Assembly: GCA_964358545.1 (NCBI GenBank)
Contig: CAYHQN010000006.1
Span: 1-64,000 of the forward strand
Origin: CAINVV01 sp031432175
Lineage (GTDB): Bacteria; Bacteroidota; Bacteroidia; Bacteroidales; Prolixibacteraceae
Reading direction: 5' to 3'
Length of the DNA: 64,000 nt
Shown: positions 43,445 through 52,117 of the stretch, one piece after another
Position numbering within the stretch: the first letter of the stretch is position 1
Layout: the number at the start of each line of letters is the position of its first letter
The notes under the pieces: model-generated
What the model was told of the DNA's origin: nothing
Seen by the model: the letters and a program-made list of their open reading frames with translations, nothing else
Databases searched by the model: none
Program-made: the position numbers and the translations under genes

Positions 43445-45484
43445 TTAATCTTCTAAAAATATAAGTGGCATCCGGTCAGTGACCTGGGCTCCCACACTGA
43501 CAGTAATTTTTCTTACTCTGGCATCTTTGTGCGAAAGAATTTTGTTTTCTGATTTCATCGCTTCAATAATGAACAATGGATCATTTTTTTTAATCAGCTG
43601 GTTTTCTTTGACAAAGATTTCCAGTATTTTGCCATGCATCGGAGCGGTTATTTCGGCTGTTTCAACCTCTGTTTCGCTTGCTGGATGGACGCTGGTTTTT
43701 GGATGATTTTTTAGCAATCCGGGGAAAGCTATGTGGTGTTGAGCGTTTTCATGGACGATACTTAGGTCCCCCTGTTGACCGAACGGATAAAAAAATCTTT
43801 TTGTAAGCCTGTTAATTGAAATTTCAATAGAGTTTTCTGACATGTTCGTTGCCTTGAATTCTGTTTTTGCTCCGTTCCACACATGGTATGGATTTGATTT
43901 GTCGTTGACATTAAACTGTATGTGATACAACTGACCATCGATAGCCAAGGCAGTGGGTGGTGATGTTAGTCTCCAGTATCCAAGGTGTTTCCACGGATCA
44001 ATGTCAGTTTTACCGTCGATTTTCAGGTAATTCTTTGCCACCGCAACCGCAATCAAATAAATCAATCCGGGTCGGCTTGTTTGTTCATCGGCGTAACTGA
44101 TCAGGGACAAATGATTGTATTTGCAGAATTCAACCGAAATATTGTTCTGTTGGTACTGTTCATGGGCGAGTATCCTCTCAAGGTATTTTGCATTGGTTTC
44201 AGGACCAATAACATTCAACTCCCTGAGACTGTTTTGTAACAGATTGATCGCTTGTTTGCGGTCCGCACCCCTGGCGATCAGTTTGAGCAACAATGGGTCA
44301 AACTGTTTTCCGGTAGAATGTTTAAGGTTTAAATCCGCTTCTACCCTCAGATCAGGATGCTCCGGCATATTGATGTAGTGTAATTCAGCAGAGGATGGTG
44401 TAAACTCTTTAGCCGGATCTTCCGTGTAAACCCGTAGCTCAATTGCGTGTCCTTTAACGTTTACCTCTTCCTGTGTGAAGGAAAGCGGCAATCCGGAAGC
44501 GATTCTTAACTGTTCAGCGACAATATCAATTCCAGTGATCTGTTCGGTGACAGCATGTTCAACCTGAATCCGTGGATTCATCTCCATAAAGAAATAGTTT
44601 CCGGACTCGTCGACCAGAAATTCAATGGTACCTGCACCCTTGTAGTTAACTGCTTTCCCGATTTTTAAGGCGGCAGCCAGTAAACTTGCACGTAGATCAG
44701 GTGTTAAAAACATTGCCGGCGCTTCTTCTATAATTTTTTGATGGTTTCGCTGAATGGAACACTCCCGCTCATACAAATGAATGAGCCGACCATACTGATC
44801 ACCCAACAGTTGTACCTCAACATGACGGGCATTCCTGATCTGTTTCTCGAGAAAAACTGCTCCGTTCCCAAAATAGTTCAAGGCTGTACGAGAGGATTGT
44901 CCTGCCTGTTTGATGAGCTCCTCCTTGTTTCGGACAATTTTCATCCCTTTGCCACCACCACCATGGGAAGCCTTAATCAAAGCCGGATATTCAATTGGTC
45001 CATTGGCAGTTATTCCGGGGAATTCAATTTTGTGACTGACAACAACAGGAATCCCAATATTGGCTGCCAGTCGTTTTGCTTCAGGTTTGTTTCCCATCAG
45101 CTCGAGTACCTCAGGACCCGGACCTACAAAAATGATCTGATTCTCTTCACAGGCCCTGGCCAAACCTGAATTTTCAGAAAGAAATCCATAACCCGGATGG
45201 ATAGCACGCGAGCCTGTCGAAAGCGCAATCCCGATGATTCGGTCTATGTTCAGAAAAGTTGAACTCAGTTCGTCATTTCCAAGAGAGACTTTCTCGTCAG
45301 CCAGCATGACATAGCCTGAATCTTTCTCAGCTTCCGTATAGATGGCAACAGTCCTGATTCCCAGCTTCTTTGCCGATTTGATAATGCGCAAAGCTATTTC
45401 ACCCCTGTTCGCCACCAACAATTTGTCCAGCAAGGCCATTGACTTATTATTGTTTAAACTTATCGTTTTTGGATCCGGCTTCAT
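43445..45484 (-). CDS. liuD: Methylcrotonyl-CoA carboxylase alpha subunit (biotin carboxylase plus biotin carrier)
   Basis: This protein of about 679 residues combines biotin carboxylase (DKLLVANRGEIALRI, HPGYGFLSEN, KASHGGGGKGMKIV, EMNPRIQVEHAVTE) with a linker domain and a C-terminal biotinyl domain (FIIEAMKSENK; the Lys is the biotin site, 35 residues from the end). It carboxylates its own biotin and feeds the beta subunit encoded two genes upstream. The beta subunit and hydratase neighbours indicate 3-methylcrotonyl-CoA as substrate rather than propionyl- or acetyl-CoA. The start is uncertain: ATG at 45484, or the more homologous MALLDKLLVANRGE at 45439. Confidence 0.88.
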   Translation of the reverse strand: MKPDPKTISLNNNKSMALLDKLLVANRGEIALRIIKSAKKLGIRTVAIYTEAEKDSGYVMLADEKVSLGNDELSSTFLNIDRIIGIALSTGSRAIHPGYGFLSENSGLARACEENQIIFVGPGPEVLELMGNKPEAKRLAANIGIPVVVSHKIEFPGITANGPIEYPALIKASHGGGGKGMKIVRNKEELIKQAGQSSRTALNYFGNGAVFLEKQIRNARHVEVQLLGDQYGRLIHLYERECSIQRNHQKIIEEAPAMFLTPDLRASLLAAALKIGKAVNYKGAGTIEFLVDESGNYFFMEMNPRIQVEHAVTEQITGIDIVAEQLRIASGLPLSFTQEEVNVKGHAIELRVYTEDPAKEFTPSSAELHYINMPEHPDLRVEADLNLKHSTGKQFDPLLLKLIARGADRKQAINLLQNSLRELNVIGPETNAKYLERILAHEQYQQNNISVEFCKYNHLSLISYADEQTSRPGLIYLIAVAVAKNYLKIDGKTDIDPWKHLGYWRLTSPPTALAIDGQLYHIQFNVNDKSNPYHVWNGAKTEFKATNMSENSIEISINRLTKRFFYPFGQQGDLSIVHENAQHHIAFPGLLKNHPKTSVHPASETEVETAEITAPMHGKILEIFVKENQLIKKNDPLFIIEAMKSENKILSHKDARVRKITVSVGAQVTDRMPLIFLED

Positions 45485-45492
45485 CAATTAAA

Positions 45493-46275
45493 TCACCAAT
45501 TGGGTTTTCTTTTCTCTAAAAATGCTGAAAAGCCCTCCTGAGCTTCAGGAGAGACTCTTATCTGAGCCAATAAACCTGGGATATGGTCCATCGTTTCACG
45601 CATTGATTGCATGGTTAACCGGTTAATCAACCGTTTAGAAGCTACAATTGCCTCTCTTCCGTTTGCCCCCATTTGGATCAACAGACCACTTAAGTAATAG
45701 TCTAATGTCTCAGATGAAGAAAAGGAATGATTCAGCAATCCATATTTAACAGCCTCATCTCCATTAAAACTTCTGGCTGAAAAAATAAGCTCTTTCAGAT
45801 CGCAGGTCCTGATTTTCTGCAACAAATAGGGTGTGATCGTTGCTGCAGCCATTCCAATTCTGGTTTCACTTAAAGAGAATCTGGAGTTGGACAGGCCAAA
45901 AGCCAGGTCACAAACTGCTACCAACCCGTTTCCACCACCAAAAACATTACCATGAACCACTGCTATCACGATTTTACTGCAGTGAAAGATTACACTGAAC
46001 ATCTTCGACAGCTCTTCACTCTCTTTCAGGTTCTCCTCCTTATCAAGTGAAAATGCATTTTTCATCCACTGGAGATCGGCTCCTGAACAAAATGATCGAC
46101 CTTGCCCCCTGATGACAACAAACCTTACTTCATTCATCTCCTCCAGACGAGAGAAAAATGAGGATAATTCGCGTATCATTTTGCTATTCAAAGCATTGTG
46201 AACCTCTGGCCGTGAAAGCCACAAGGTTACACCTAGGCCATCAAGTTCAGCCCGAATCGTTTGATAGTTGTCCAT
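45493..46275 (-). CDS. liuC: 3-Methylglutaconyl-CoA hydratase (enoyl-CoA hydratase family)
   Basis: This 260-residue crotonase-fold enzyme should hydrate 3-methylglutaconyl-CoA to HMG-CoA. The oxyanion hole is formed by SFCSGADLQWMK near 63-74 and VVHGNVFGGGNGLVAVCD near 107-124. The following stretch FSLSETRIGMAAATITPYLL near 131-150 closely matches the LiuC subfamily rather than generic enoyl-CoA hydratases. The gene is 8 bp from the carboxylase alpha gene and 42 bp from the carboxylase beta gene, all on the same strand. Its product, HMG-CoA, is the substrate of the reductase encoded three genes further on. Confidence 0.87.
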   Translation of the reverse strand: MDNYQTIRAELDGLGVTLWLSRPEVHNALNSKMIRELSSFFSRLEEMNEVRFVVIRGQGRSFCSGADLQWMKNAFSLDKEENLKESEELSKMFSVIFHCSKIVIAVVHGNVFGGGNGLVAVCDLAFGLSNSRFSLSETRIGMAAATITPYLLQKIRTCDLKELIFSARSFNGDEAVKYGLLNHSFSSSETLDYYLSGLLIQMGANGREAIVASKRLINRLTMQSMRETMDHIPGLLAQIRVSPEAQEGFSAFLEKRKPNW

Positions 46276-46317
46276 GGTTTTATTGATGAGGATTGCTTTA
46301 TAATTGTGCCTAAAGTT

Positions 46318-47943
46318 TTACATTCTGAATACTCCATTTCGTGGTGGAGCCGTTTTTTTGTTGGAGGCGATTGAAATTGCCAGTCCTACAACCGCCCTGG
46401 TATCGAGCGGATCAATAATTCCATCGTCCCAGAGTCGAGAGGTACTGAAGTAGGCACTGCTTTCGTCTTCAAATCTTTTTACGAGATCTTCGTTGTTATT
46501 CCCCTTGATTGCGTCGAGAACATCCTGGGCCTGTTGCCCGCCCATCACACCGATCCTTGCATTGGGCCACATGAAAAGGAAATCCGGATTATAAGCTCTC
46601 CCTGCCATTGCATAGTTTCCAGCACCGAACGACCCGCCGATAATGACGGTGATTTTTGGAACTACGGTTGTTGCAACGGCATGAATCAACTTGGCTCCAT
46701 TGCGGGCAATCCCTTCGTGCTCATATCTCTTCCCAACAATAAATCCGGAGATGTTTTGAAGGAAGAGGAGAGGTATCTTTCGGAAATTGCATATTTCAAT
46801 AAAATGGGCCCCTTTTAGTGATGCCTCTGAAGTCAGAAATCCGTTATTCGCGATAATCCCGACAGGAAATCCCATGATCCTTGCGTATCCGGTTACAAGT
46901 GTTGAACCATAATTCTTTTTAAACTCCTCAAACTTGCTTCCGTCTGTTATTCTTGCAATAATTTCATAGATATCAACGGGTTTTCTTAAATCAATAGGGG
47001 CAAAACCATAAATATCATGGGGGTTATAGGCAGGTTCTTCGATGGCATGCAGTTCGTAAGGCTGAGATTCGTTGGCGGGAATTAGTTCCAGAATATTCCG
47101 GCAAATTCTTATAGCATCTACCTCATTTTCTGCCAAATGATCGGCAACACCTGATATGCAGGTGTGGACCATGGCCCCACCAAGCTCTTCAGCGGTAACC
47201 TCTTCCCCTGTTGCAGCCTTTACCAGGGGAGGACCACCAATAAATATGGTTCCCCGGTTCCTGACGATGATGGTTTCGTCACTCATCGCAGGTACATAGG
47301 CCCCTCCAGCAGTACATGATCCCATCACGATGGATAACTGGGGTATTCCTTCTGCCGACATGTGAGCCTGGTTGTAAAAGATCCGGCCAAATCCATCACG
47401 GTCAGGGAAAATGTTTGCCTGTTCCGGTAAAAAAATTCCGCCGGTGTCGACCAGATAGATGCAAGTCAGATGATTGAGCAGTGCAATCTCCTGTGCCCGA
47501 AGATGTTTCTTTACCGTCTCGCTAACATAGGTGCCTCCCTTAACCGTTGCATCATTGGCAACGATCATGCACATTTTGCCATGAATTTTACCGATTCCGG
47601 TAACAATACCTGCCGATGGAAACTGACCGTCATACTGACCAAAGGCTGCCAAAACTGAGAGTTCCAGAAATGGGGTATTTTCATCGATCAGCAATTCAAT
47701 TCTGCTTCGTGCATCCATTTTCCCACGTGACCGGTGCCTGATCACTGCCGGATCATTGTCGCGACTGAGAACACTGTTCATTCTTGCCCGAAAAGTGTTC
47801 ATTACTTCCAGATATGCATCAACCTTTTCTATAAACCGATCTTCTGTGGTATTTGGATTAATTGTGAGTAGATTCAATGTTTTATATTTTTCCATCATCA
47901 AATTCCTGCCTGGAATTGTATCAAACCCTTGCCTGTAATGCAT
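46318..47943 (-). CDS. liuB: Methylcrotonyl-CoA carboxylase beta subunit (carboxyltransferase)
   Basis: This 541-residue carboxyltransferase moves the carboxyl group from biotin to 3-methylcrotonyl-CoA. It has both halves of the crotonase-like fold. The segment VMGSCTAGGAYVPAMSDE near 207-224 is typical of the methylcrotonyl-CoA type, and the C-terminal half carries GNYAMAGRAYNPDFLFMWPN and the VMGGQQAQDVL motif. ATG at 47943 gives a start about 15 residues longer than an alternative ATG at 47898. It is the first gene of the leucine/mevalonate operon; upstream lies an AT-rich intergenic region shared with divergent genes. Confidence 0.9.
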   Translation of the reverse strand: MHYRQGFDTIPGRNLMMEKYKTLNLLTINPNTTEDRFIEKVDAYLEVMNTFRARMNSVLSRDNDPAVIRHRSRGKMDARSRIELLIDENTPFLELSVLAAFGQYDGQFPSAGIVTGIGKIHGKMCMIVANDATVKGGTYVSETVKKHLRAQEIALLNHLTCIYLVDTGGIFLPEQANIFPDRDGFGRIFYNQAHMSAEGIPQLSIVMGSCTAGGAYVPAMSDETIIVRNRGTIFIGGPPLVKAATGEEVTAEELGGAMVHTCISGVADHLAENEVDAIRICRNILELIPANESQPYELHAIEEPAYNPHDIYGFAPIDLRKPVDIYEIIARITDGSKFEEFKKNYGSTLVTGYARIMGFPVGIIANNGFLTSEASLKGAHFIEICNFRKIPLLFLQNISGFIVGKRYEHEGIARNGAKLIHAVATTVVPKITVIIGGSFGAGNYAMAGRAYNPDFLFMWPNARIGVMGGQQAQDVLDAIKGNNNEDLVKRFEDESSAYFSTSRLWDDGIIDPLDTRAVVGLAISIASNKKTAPPRNGVFRM

Positions 47944-47982
47944 TTGTGCTATATGGTAAGATATTCGTAATCAGGTGTATAA

Positions 47983-47998
47983 ATCAAAATAATTTGAT
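47983..47998. promoter_or_regulatory. Palindromic ATCAAA-ATAA-TTTGAT site upstream of the leucine/mevalonate operon
   Basis: A 16-bp palindrome with 6-bp arms lies 40 bp upstream of the first gene of the operon and about 80 bp before the divergent small ORF. On the minus strand it includes TTATTTTG, one mismatch from the -7 consensus. Its position fits an operator, but AT-rich DNA produces such palindromes by chance. Confidence 0.35.
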
Positions 47999-48077
47999 AA
48001 ATATTATTTAGACTTAATAATGATAAAGATAGAACTAAATTTTGTAATCAAACCAATTATGAATTAATTTTATTATA

Positions 48078-48233
48078 ATGGCATCTTCACTTACTTATCA
48101 AGAAAAATCGGTAAAATTGTCAAAGGATCACATCCGGGATTTTCATGGCAATTTCCAAATCTCTTTAAAGGTCGGATCAACAGACCCGAGTCTCTTAGCC
48201 CTTTTTGATATCCTGGCTCCGTTTAACTACTAA
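48078..48233 (+). CDS. Small ORF, 51 residues, upstream of the GH92 gene
   Basis: An ATG at 48078 opens a 51-codon frame ending with TAA at 48231-48233, 10 bp before the GH92 ATG. The peptide is soluble-looking, starts MASSLTYQEKSVKLSKDH and ends LLALFDILAPFNY. It does not match a family I know. No clear ribosome binding site is present, as is usual here. It may be a real small protein, a leader peptide for the GH92 gene, or a chance frame. Confidence 0.35.
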   Translation: MASSLTYQEKSVKLSKDHIRDFHGNFQISLKVGSTDPSLLALFDILAPFNY

Positions 48234-48243
48234 CTAATTGATA

Positions 48244-50544
48244 ATGACAGGCAAATTGATTCTGGTCACTTTTGTGTGCTTCTTATTCAGCATTTGCAGT
48301 GTCAATGCTGCTGAGAAGCTTGTCTACTATGTTAATCCATTTATTGGAACTGATGAGGACGGACATACCTTTCCGGGAGCACTGGTTCCCTTTGGAATGG
48401 TGCAGCTAAGTCCCGACAATGGTGAACACGGCTACAACTGGTGCAGTGGATACCACTATTCGAGCAACAAAATTCAGGGTTTTAGCCACACCCATTATAG
48501 CGGTACGGGGGCAGAAAGTCTCTGTGATATTTCGGTTTTCCCACTTGTCAATGCAGCTCCAACCTGGGAATCTTTAAGTAGTGAGTTTTCCCATCAGAAT
48601 GAGACGGCTTCACCCGGATATTATTCAGTTATTTTGAAGAGTTCGGATATCAAAGCAGAATTAACAGCTACGATCCATTGCGGAATGCACCGGTATACTT
48701 TCCCGGAAGGTAAAAATGCGTTACTGAGGATTGATCTTGGATTTGGTAATGGTACAGAAGCGAGGGTGGGGCACAATGGGGACGAGCCATTGGAGTGCTA
48801 TTTCAAGAGAATTGATGATCACACTGTCGTGGGATTTCGCCGCTCAATGGGGTTTGTTGGCGAGCGTATAGTATATTTTGCTGCCAAAACGAGCCTTCCA
48901 TTCGGTAATGTTTCAATCTTTGCGGATGGCACCCTTGTTCGATCGAAAGAGGTTGCGAATGCTGTGCGCCTGAAAAGTTATCTCTCTTTTCCTGGCACAA
49001 GAGCAGGAGCGCAATTGTTGGTGAAAGTGGCCATCAGCTCTGTCTCGGTAGATGGTGCCATGGCCGGATTGCGGGAGATTCCCGACTGGGATTTTGACAA
49101 GGTGAAGAGAGATGCCGAATCTGCCTGGGGAAAAGAGTTGGATAAAATTGTCGTCACATCGGATAACAAAGCTTTCAAGGAGACCTTTTACACCGCAGTA
49201 TATCACAACTACTTTGCACCTTTCAGGTACGACGATGCACTGGGAAATTACCTGGGCGCGGACAAAAAAGAGTACAAGGGAAAGAATATTTATACGCTTC
49301 ACTCTTTGTGGGATACCTTCCGGGCTACCGCACCCCTTTTCACACTGACACAAAAAGAAAGGGTTCCTGATATTATCAACTCTTACCTTGCATTTTACAG
49401 GCAGCATGGATTGCTCCCTTCGTGGGAGATGTATTTCAACGAGGCCAATGTAATGCCAGGCTACCACGCGGTTCCGGTAATTGCCGATGCAATTCTGAAG
49501 GGAATCGGTGGGTTTGATTACCGGAAGGCCTTTGAAGCCATGAAAACAACTGCCAACCAGAATATCCGCGAATCGGATTATTACCGCCAATACGGGTATG
49601 TGCCAGACGACAAGGATCCCCGGCAAAGGGGTGTCACAAAAACGGTCGAATATGCTTTTGATGATTGGTGCATTGCGCAGGTAGCCAAAAAATTAAACCT
49701 TCCGGATGATTACCGGGAGTTCATGAAAAGAAGCGGATACTGGAAGAATGTATTTGATCCCGCCACCGGTTTTGTCCGTCCAAAAGATACTGCCGGGAAC
49801 TGGATGCTTCCTTTTAATCCGGCCGAGTCCATTGGATTTCAGGAGGGAAACGCATGGATCTACACCTGGTATGTTCCTCAGGATGTGTATGGCTTGATTC
49901 AGATGATGGGTGGTGAATCTCAGTTTGAGAAGAAATTGGATTCGCTGTACAATGGCCCTGAAAAACCTTACCGCAATCTTAAGAACCATGGATTTTACGG
50001 ACTTTCCGAGTTTTCAAATGAGCCGAGTCACCACGTACCATACCTGTATTCTTATATTGGCAAACCATCGAAAACAGCCGAAAAAGTCAACCATATACTG
50101 ACCAATTTTTACAGCAATCAGCCCAATGGTTTGTGCGGCAACGATGATTGCGGCCAAACCAGCGCCTGGTATGTGCTCAGCGCCATTGGATTTTACCCGG
50201 TCAACCCGGCCAGTGGTGAATATGTGCTGGGATCACCTTTGGCGGCCCAATCTACACTCAATTTTGGTAACGGAAAGCATTTTACGATACGTGCGAACAG
50301 TTTAAGCAAGCAGAATATTTACATTCAAAAAGCGACCTTAAATGGAAAGCCCTATACCAAATCATTTCTACGGCATACCGACATCCTGAGGGGTGGGGAA
50401 TTGGTGTTGTACATGGCAGATCAACCATCGGAAACTTGGGGAGTGAGAATGGAGGACAGGCCAGGAAAAGAGGGGAGAGTACAGGACGGGGAGACTGGGG
50501 GACTTGGAGAAGGGGCGAGTGGGTACGATGAAACCACAAAATAA
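48244..50544 (+). CDS. Alpha-mannosidase, GH92 (secreted)
   Basis: This GH92 enzyme of 766 residues starts at the ATG at 48244 (a slightly longer frame begins TTG). A signal peptide covers about 1-22 (ending SVNAAE). Family motifs include IGTDEDGHTFPGALVPFGMV near 36-55, GFSHTHYSGTG near 79-89, HSLWDTFRATAP near 353, WEMYFNEANVMPGYH near 395, and GNDDCGQTSAWYVLSAIGFYP near 630-650, which include the calcium-site and catalytic acid residues. GH92 enzymes are exo-acting calcium-dependent alpha-mannosidases. The last 32 residues are a Gly/Glu/Asp-rich low-complexity tail absent from most homologues. It complements the two GH38 enzymes at 6-11 kb. Confidence 0.93.
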   Translation: MTGKLILVTFVCFLFSICSVNAAEKLVYYVNPFIGTDEDGHTFPGALVPFGMVQLSPDNGEHGYNWCSGYHYSSNKIQGFSHTHYSGTGAESLCDISVFPLVNAAPTWESLSSEFSHQNETASPGYYSVILKSSDIKAELTATIHCGMHRYTFPEGKNALLRIDLGFGNGTEARVGHNGDEPLECYFKRIDDHTVVGFRRSMGFVGERIVYFAAKTSLPFGNVSIFADGTLVRSKEVANAVRLKSYLSFPGTRAGAQLLVKVAISSVSVDGAMAGLREIPDWDFDKVKRDAESAWGKELDKIVVTSDNKAFKETFYTAVYHNYFAPFRYDDALGNYLGADKKEYKGKNIYTLHSLWDTFRATAPLFTLTQKERVPDIINSYLAFYRQHGLLPSWEMYFNEANVMPGYHAVPVIADAILKGIGGFDYRKAFEAMKTTANQNIRESDYYRQYGYVPDDKDPRQRGVTKTVEYAFDDWCIAQVAKKLNLPDDYREFMKRSGYWKNVFDPATGFVRPKDTAGNWMLPFNPAESIGFQEGNAWIYTWYVPQDVYGLIQMMGGESQFEKKLDSLYNGPEKPYRNLKNHGFYGLSEFSNEPSHHVPYLYSYIGKPSKTAEKVNHILTNFYSNQPNGLCGNDDCGQTSAWYVLSAIGFYPVNPASGEYVLGSPLAAQSTLNFGNGKHFTIRANSLSKQNIYIQKATLNGKPYTKSFLRHTDILRGGELVLYMADQPSETWGVRMEDRPGKEGRVQDGETGGLGEGASGYDETTK

Positions 50545-50561
50545 CCCGAGATTTTCAACCT

Positions 50562-50617
50562 TTCAAACAATTTTAAAACCCTTCAAACATTTCAAACAAT
50601 TAAAAACATTTCAAACA
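50562..50617 (+). repeat. Four TTCAAACA direct repeats before the WG-repeat gene
   Basis: TTCAAACA occurs at 50562, 50582, 50591 and 50610, the last ending at the start codon. The block fills the gap between the GH92 stop and the next ATG. It is probably a low-complexity leader; a regulatory role is not shown. Confidence 0.6.
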
Positions 50618-51057
50618 TGAAGATGGAAAAGATAATTCTGATGATTTGCTTCATATTGGCTGGGACGGCTGTCCATGCCCAGCTAAACCCTTTTTATTCG
50701 GCCACCAACGACAAATATGGATATAAAGATGGGGGAGGGAAGATAGTGGTAGAGCCTCGATATGATCTTGCTTATCCCTTTACCGAAGGTATGGCTGCGG
50801 TTCGCTTAGCAGGAAAGTACGGGTACCTGAATGAAAGAGGGAAAGAGGTAGTGACGCCAAAATATGATTTTACCTGGCATTTTATCGGAGGTTTTGCTAC
50901 CGTAAAATTGGGCGATAAGTTTGGGTTCATTGATAAAACGGGCAAGGTGGTCACCCCACTAATTTACGAAGAGGCCAATAACTACCATGGCAACTGCTGT
51001 TACAAAGGTATGGCCAATGTGAAGGAGCACGGAAAGTGGAGACTTATTAAGTTGTAG
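50617..51057 (+). CDS. WG-repeat secreted protein
   Basis: This 146-residue protein has a signal peptide (about 1-22, ending VHAQ) and then three WG-type repeats of the form KYGY-(hydrophilic)-GK-(V/E)-V-x-P-(K/R)-YD. Examples are KYGYLNERGKEVVTPKYDF and KFGFIDKTGKVVTPLIYEE. Such repeats form small beta units that mediate binding outside the cytoplasm. Function is unknown. It lies 72 bp after the GH92 gene on the same strand and may be co-transcribed with it. Confidence 0.8.
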   Translation: MKMEKIILMICFILAGTAVHAQLNPFYSATNDKYGYKDGGGKIVVEPRYDLAYPFTEGMAAVRLAGKYGYLNERGKEVVTPKYDFTWHFIGGFATVKLGDKFGFIDKTGKVVTPLIYEEANNYHGNCCYKGMANVKEHGKWRLIKL

Positions 51058-51085
51058 CTGTAACTTAATATATGTCAACGACTTT

Positions 51086-51116
51086 CTTGTCTTATTATTT
51101 TTAATTGCTATATTTA
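51086..51116 (+). promoter_or_regulatory. Near-consensus promoter for the 42-residue membrane peptide gene
   Basis: CTTG at 51086-51089, a 19-bp spacer and TATATTTA at 51109-51116 differ from the Bacteroidota consensus by one base in each element. It lies about 45 bp upstream of the ATG at 51161. Confidence 0.35.
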
Positions 51117-51160
51117 CAACAAAGTAAAGGAATTTTGTTATACACTAAAAAAGGAGAAAA

Positions 51161-51289
51161 ATGAGCAAACTACTTCGAGGAATTGCGGCCGGTTGGGGTG
51201 CAAAAAAATTGGGCGGCGGATGCCTTTCCACGATTGTGATCTTCTTGATTTTGTGGTGGCTTTTGGGGCATTTCGGCATTTTTAAATAG
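51161..51289 (+). CDS. 42-residue single-pass membrane peptide
   Basis: An ATG at 51161, preceded by a rare clear Shine-Dalgarno sequence (AAGGAG at 51151-51156, 4 nt spacing), opens a 42-codon frame ending at TAG 51287-51289. The peptide has a basic, Gly-rich N-terminus (MSKLLRGIAAGWGAKKLGGG), then one strongly hydrophobic helix (residues about 22-39, rich in Ile, Leu and Trp) and a short end. This is the form of a small inner-membrane protein with the N-terminus in the cytoplasm. No family is recognised. Confidence 0.6.
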   Translation: MSKLLRGIAAGWGAKKLGGGCLSTIVIFLILWWLLGHFGIFK

Positions 51290-51532
51290 ATTAGAACGTA
51301 CGCGTTTCCCTTTTTTAACGCCAGTTTACTCCCTGCTACATTGCCCGGAATATTGCAAACAGACATCAGGATGGCAATTGTCAATAGGACTCACTACTTT
51401 GGCTCCCAGAAATGTAGAAGCAAATGCAAAAATGGAATTGGCAAGCAGCAACCGGGAGTCAGGGGCAAGGTTGAAAGTAGAGTTACATAAGATATTGAAC
51501 CATGGTTGTATATAATTAAAATATCCATTGTA

Positions 51533-52102
51533 ATGAATACCGTTTCAATACCGCCCCCATTTCGGTTTAATCCCTGGAAACATCATCTTCATTGGGTACA
51601 AGAGGGTTTGCATCGTGTCCTAAACAATCCCGGGGACTTAAAATTGAGGGATGGGATTATCGAAAGTATAAGTTCTATCAATAGCAATTATGTAGATATT
51701 TATACTGGGCCCTTAACTGCAGACCAGCTGATTAAGGGTATATATGATGAGTTTAAGAAATTGGAAATCAGTGACAAAAGTGAGTTTTTGTCATGGATGG
51801 GCGAGTGGGGATTCAAATTGGTAACCTTATCCGATGGCTCTGTATGGGTATTGCGCGAAGGGGCGGATGATGAATTATACATTCATATCCATCCAGCAAG
51901 GAACTCTCCCAATATTATCCGGATACATGGAAATTCGTGGAAAACTGCAGTTGTTACGAAGATATTTTACCCTCACCAGGTTGATATGGACAATGTAGCC
52001 CTTAATGAAGTGAGGGTAAAACATTTGAACCTTTCCCCAATAAAAAATATAAATGATAGTCAACGGCTGCTAAAAGCGATGAGATTATTTAGAAATAGCT
52101 AA
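51533..52102 (+). CDS. Protein of unknown function, 189 residues
   Basis: The ATG at 51533 (MNTVSIPPPFRFNPWKHHLH) is preferred to an upstream TTG. The protein has no signal peptide or membrane helix. It reads as a single soluble domain with alternating strands in the middle (GFKLVTLSDGSVWVLREG then ELYIHIHPAR). I recognise no family. The gene is convergent with malQ, 15 bp apart, and somewhat AT-rich. Confidence 0.6.
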   Translation: MNTVSIPPPFRFNPWKHHLHWVQEGLHRVLNNPGDLKLRDGIIESISSINSNYVDIYTGPLTADQLIKGIYDEFKKLEISDKSEFLSWMGEWGFKLVTLSDGSVWVLREGADDELYIHIHPARNSPNIIRIHGNSWKTAVVTKIFYPHQVDMDNVALNEVRVKHLNLSPIKNINDSQRLLKAMRLFRNS

Positions 52103-52117
52103 AACGGATAATTAAAT

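Noticed and set aside
50562..50617. CRISPR-like repeats
   Set aside because: The units are 8 bp with no spacers of constant length; no cas gene is present.
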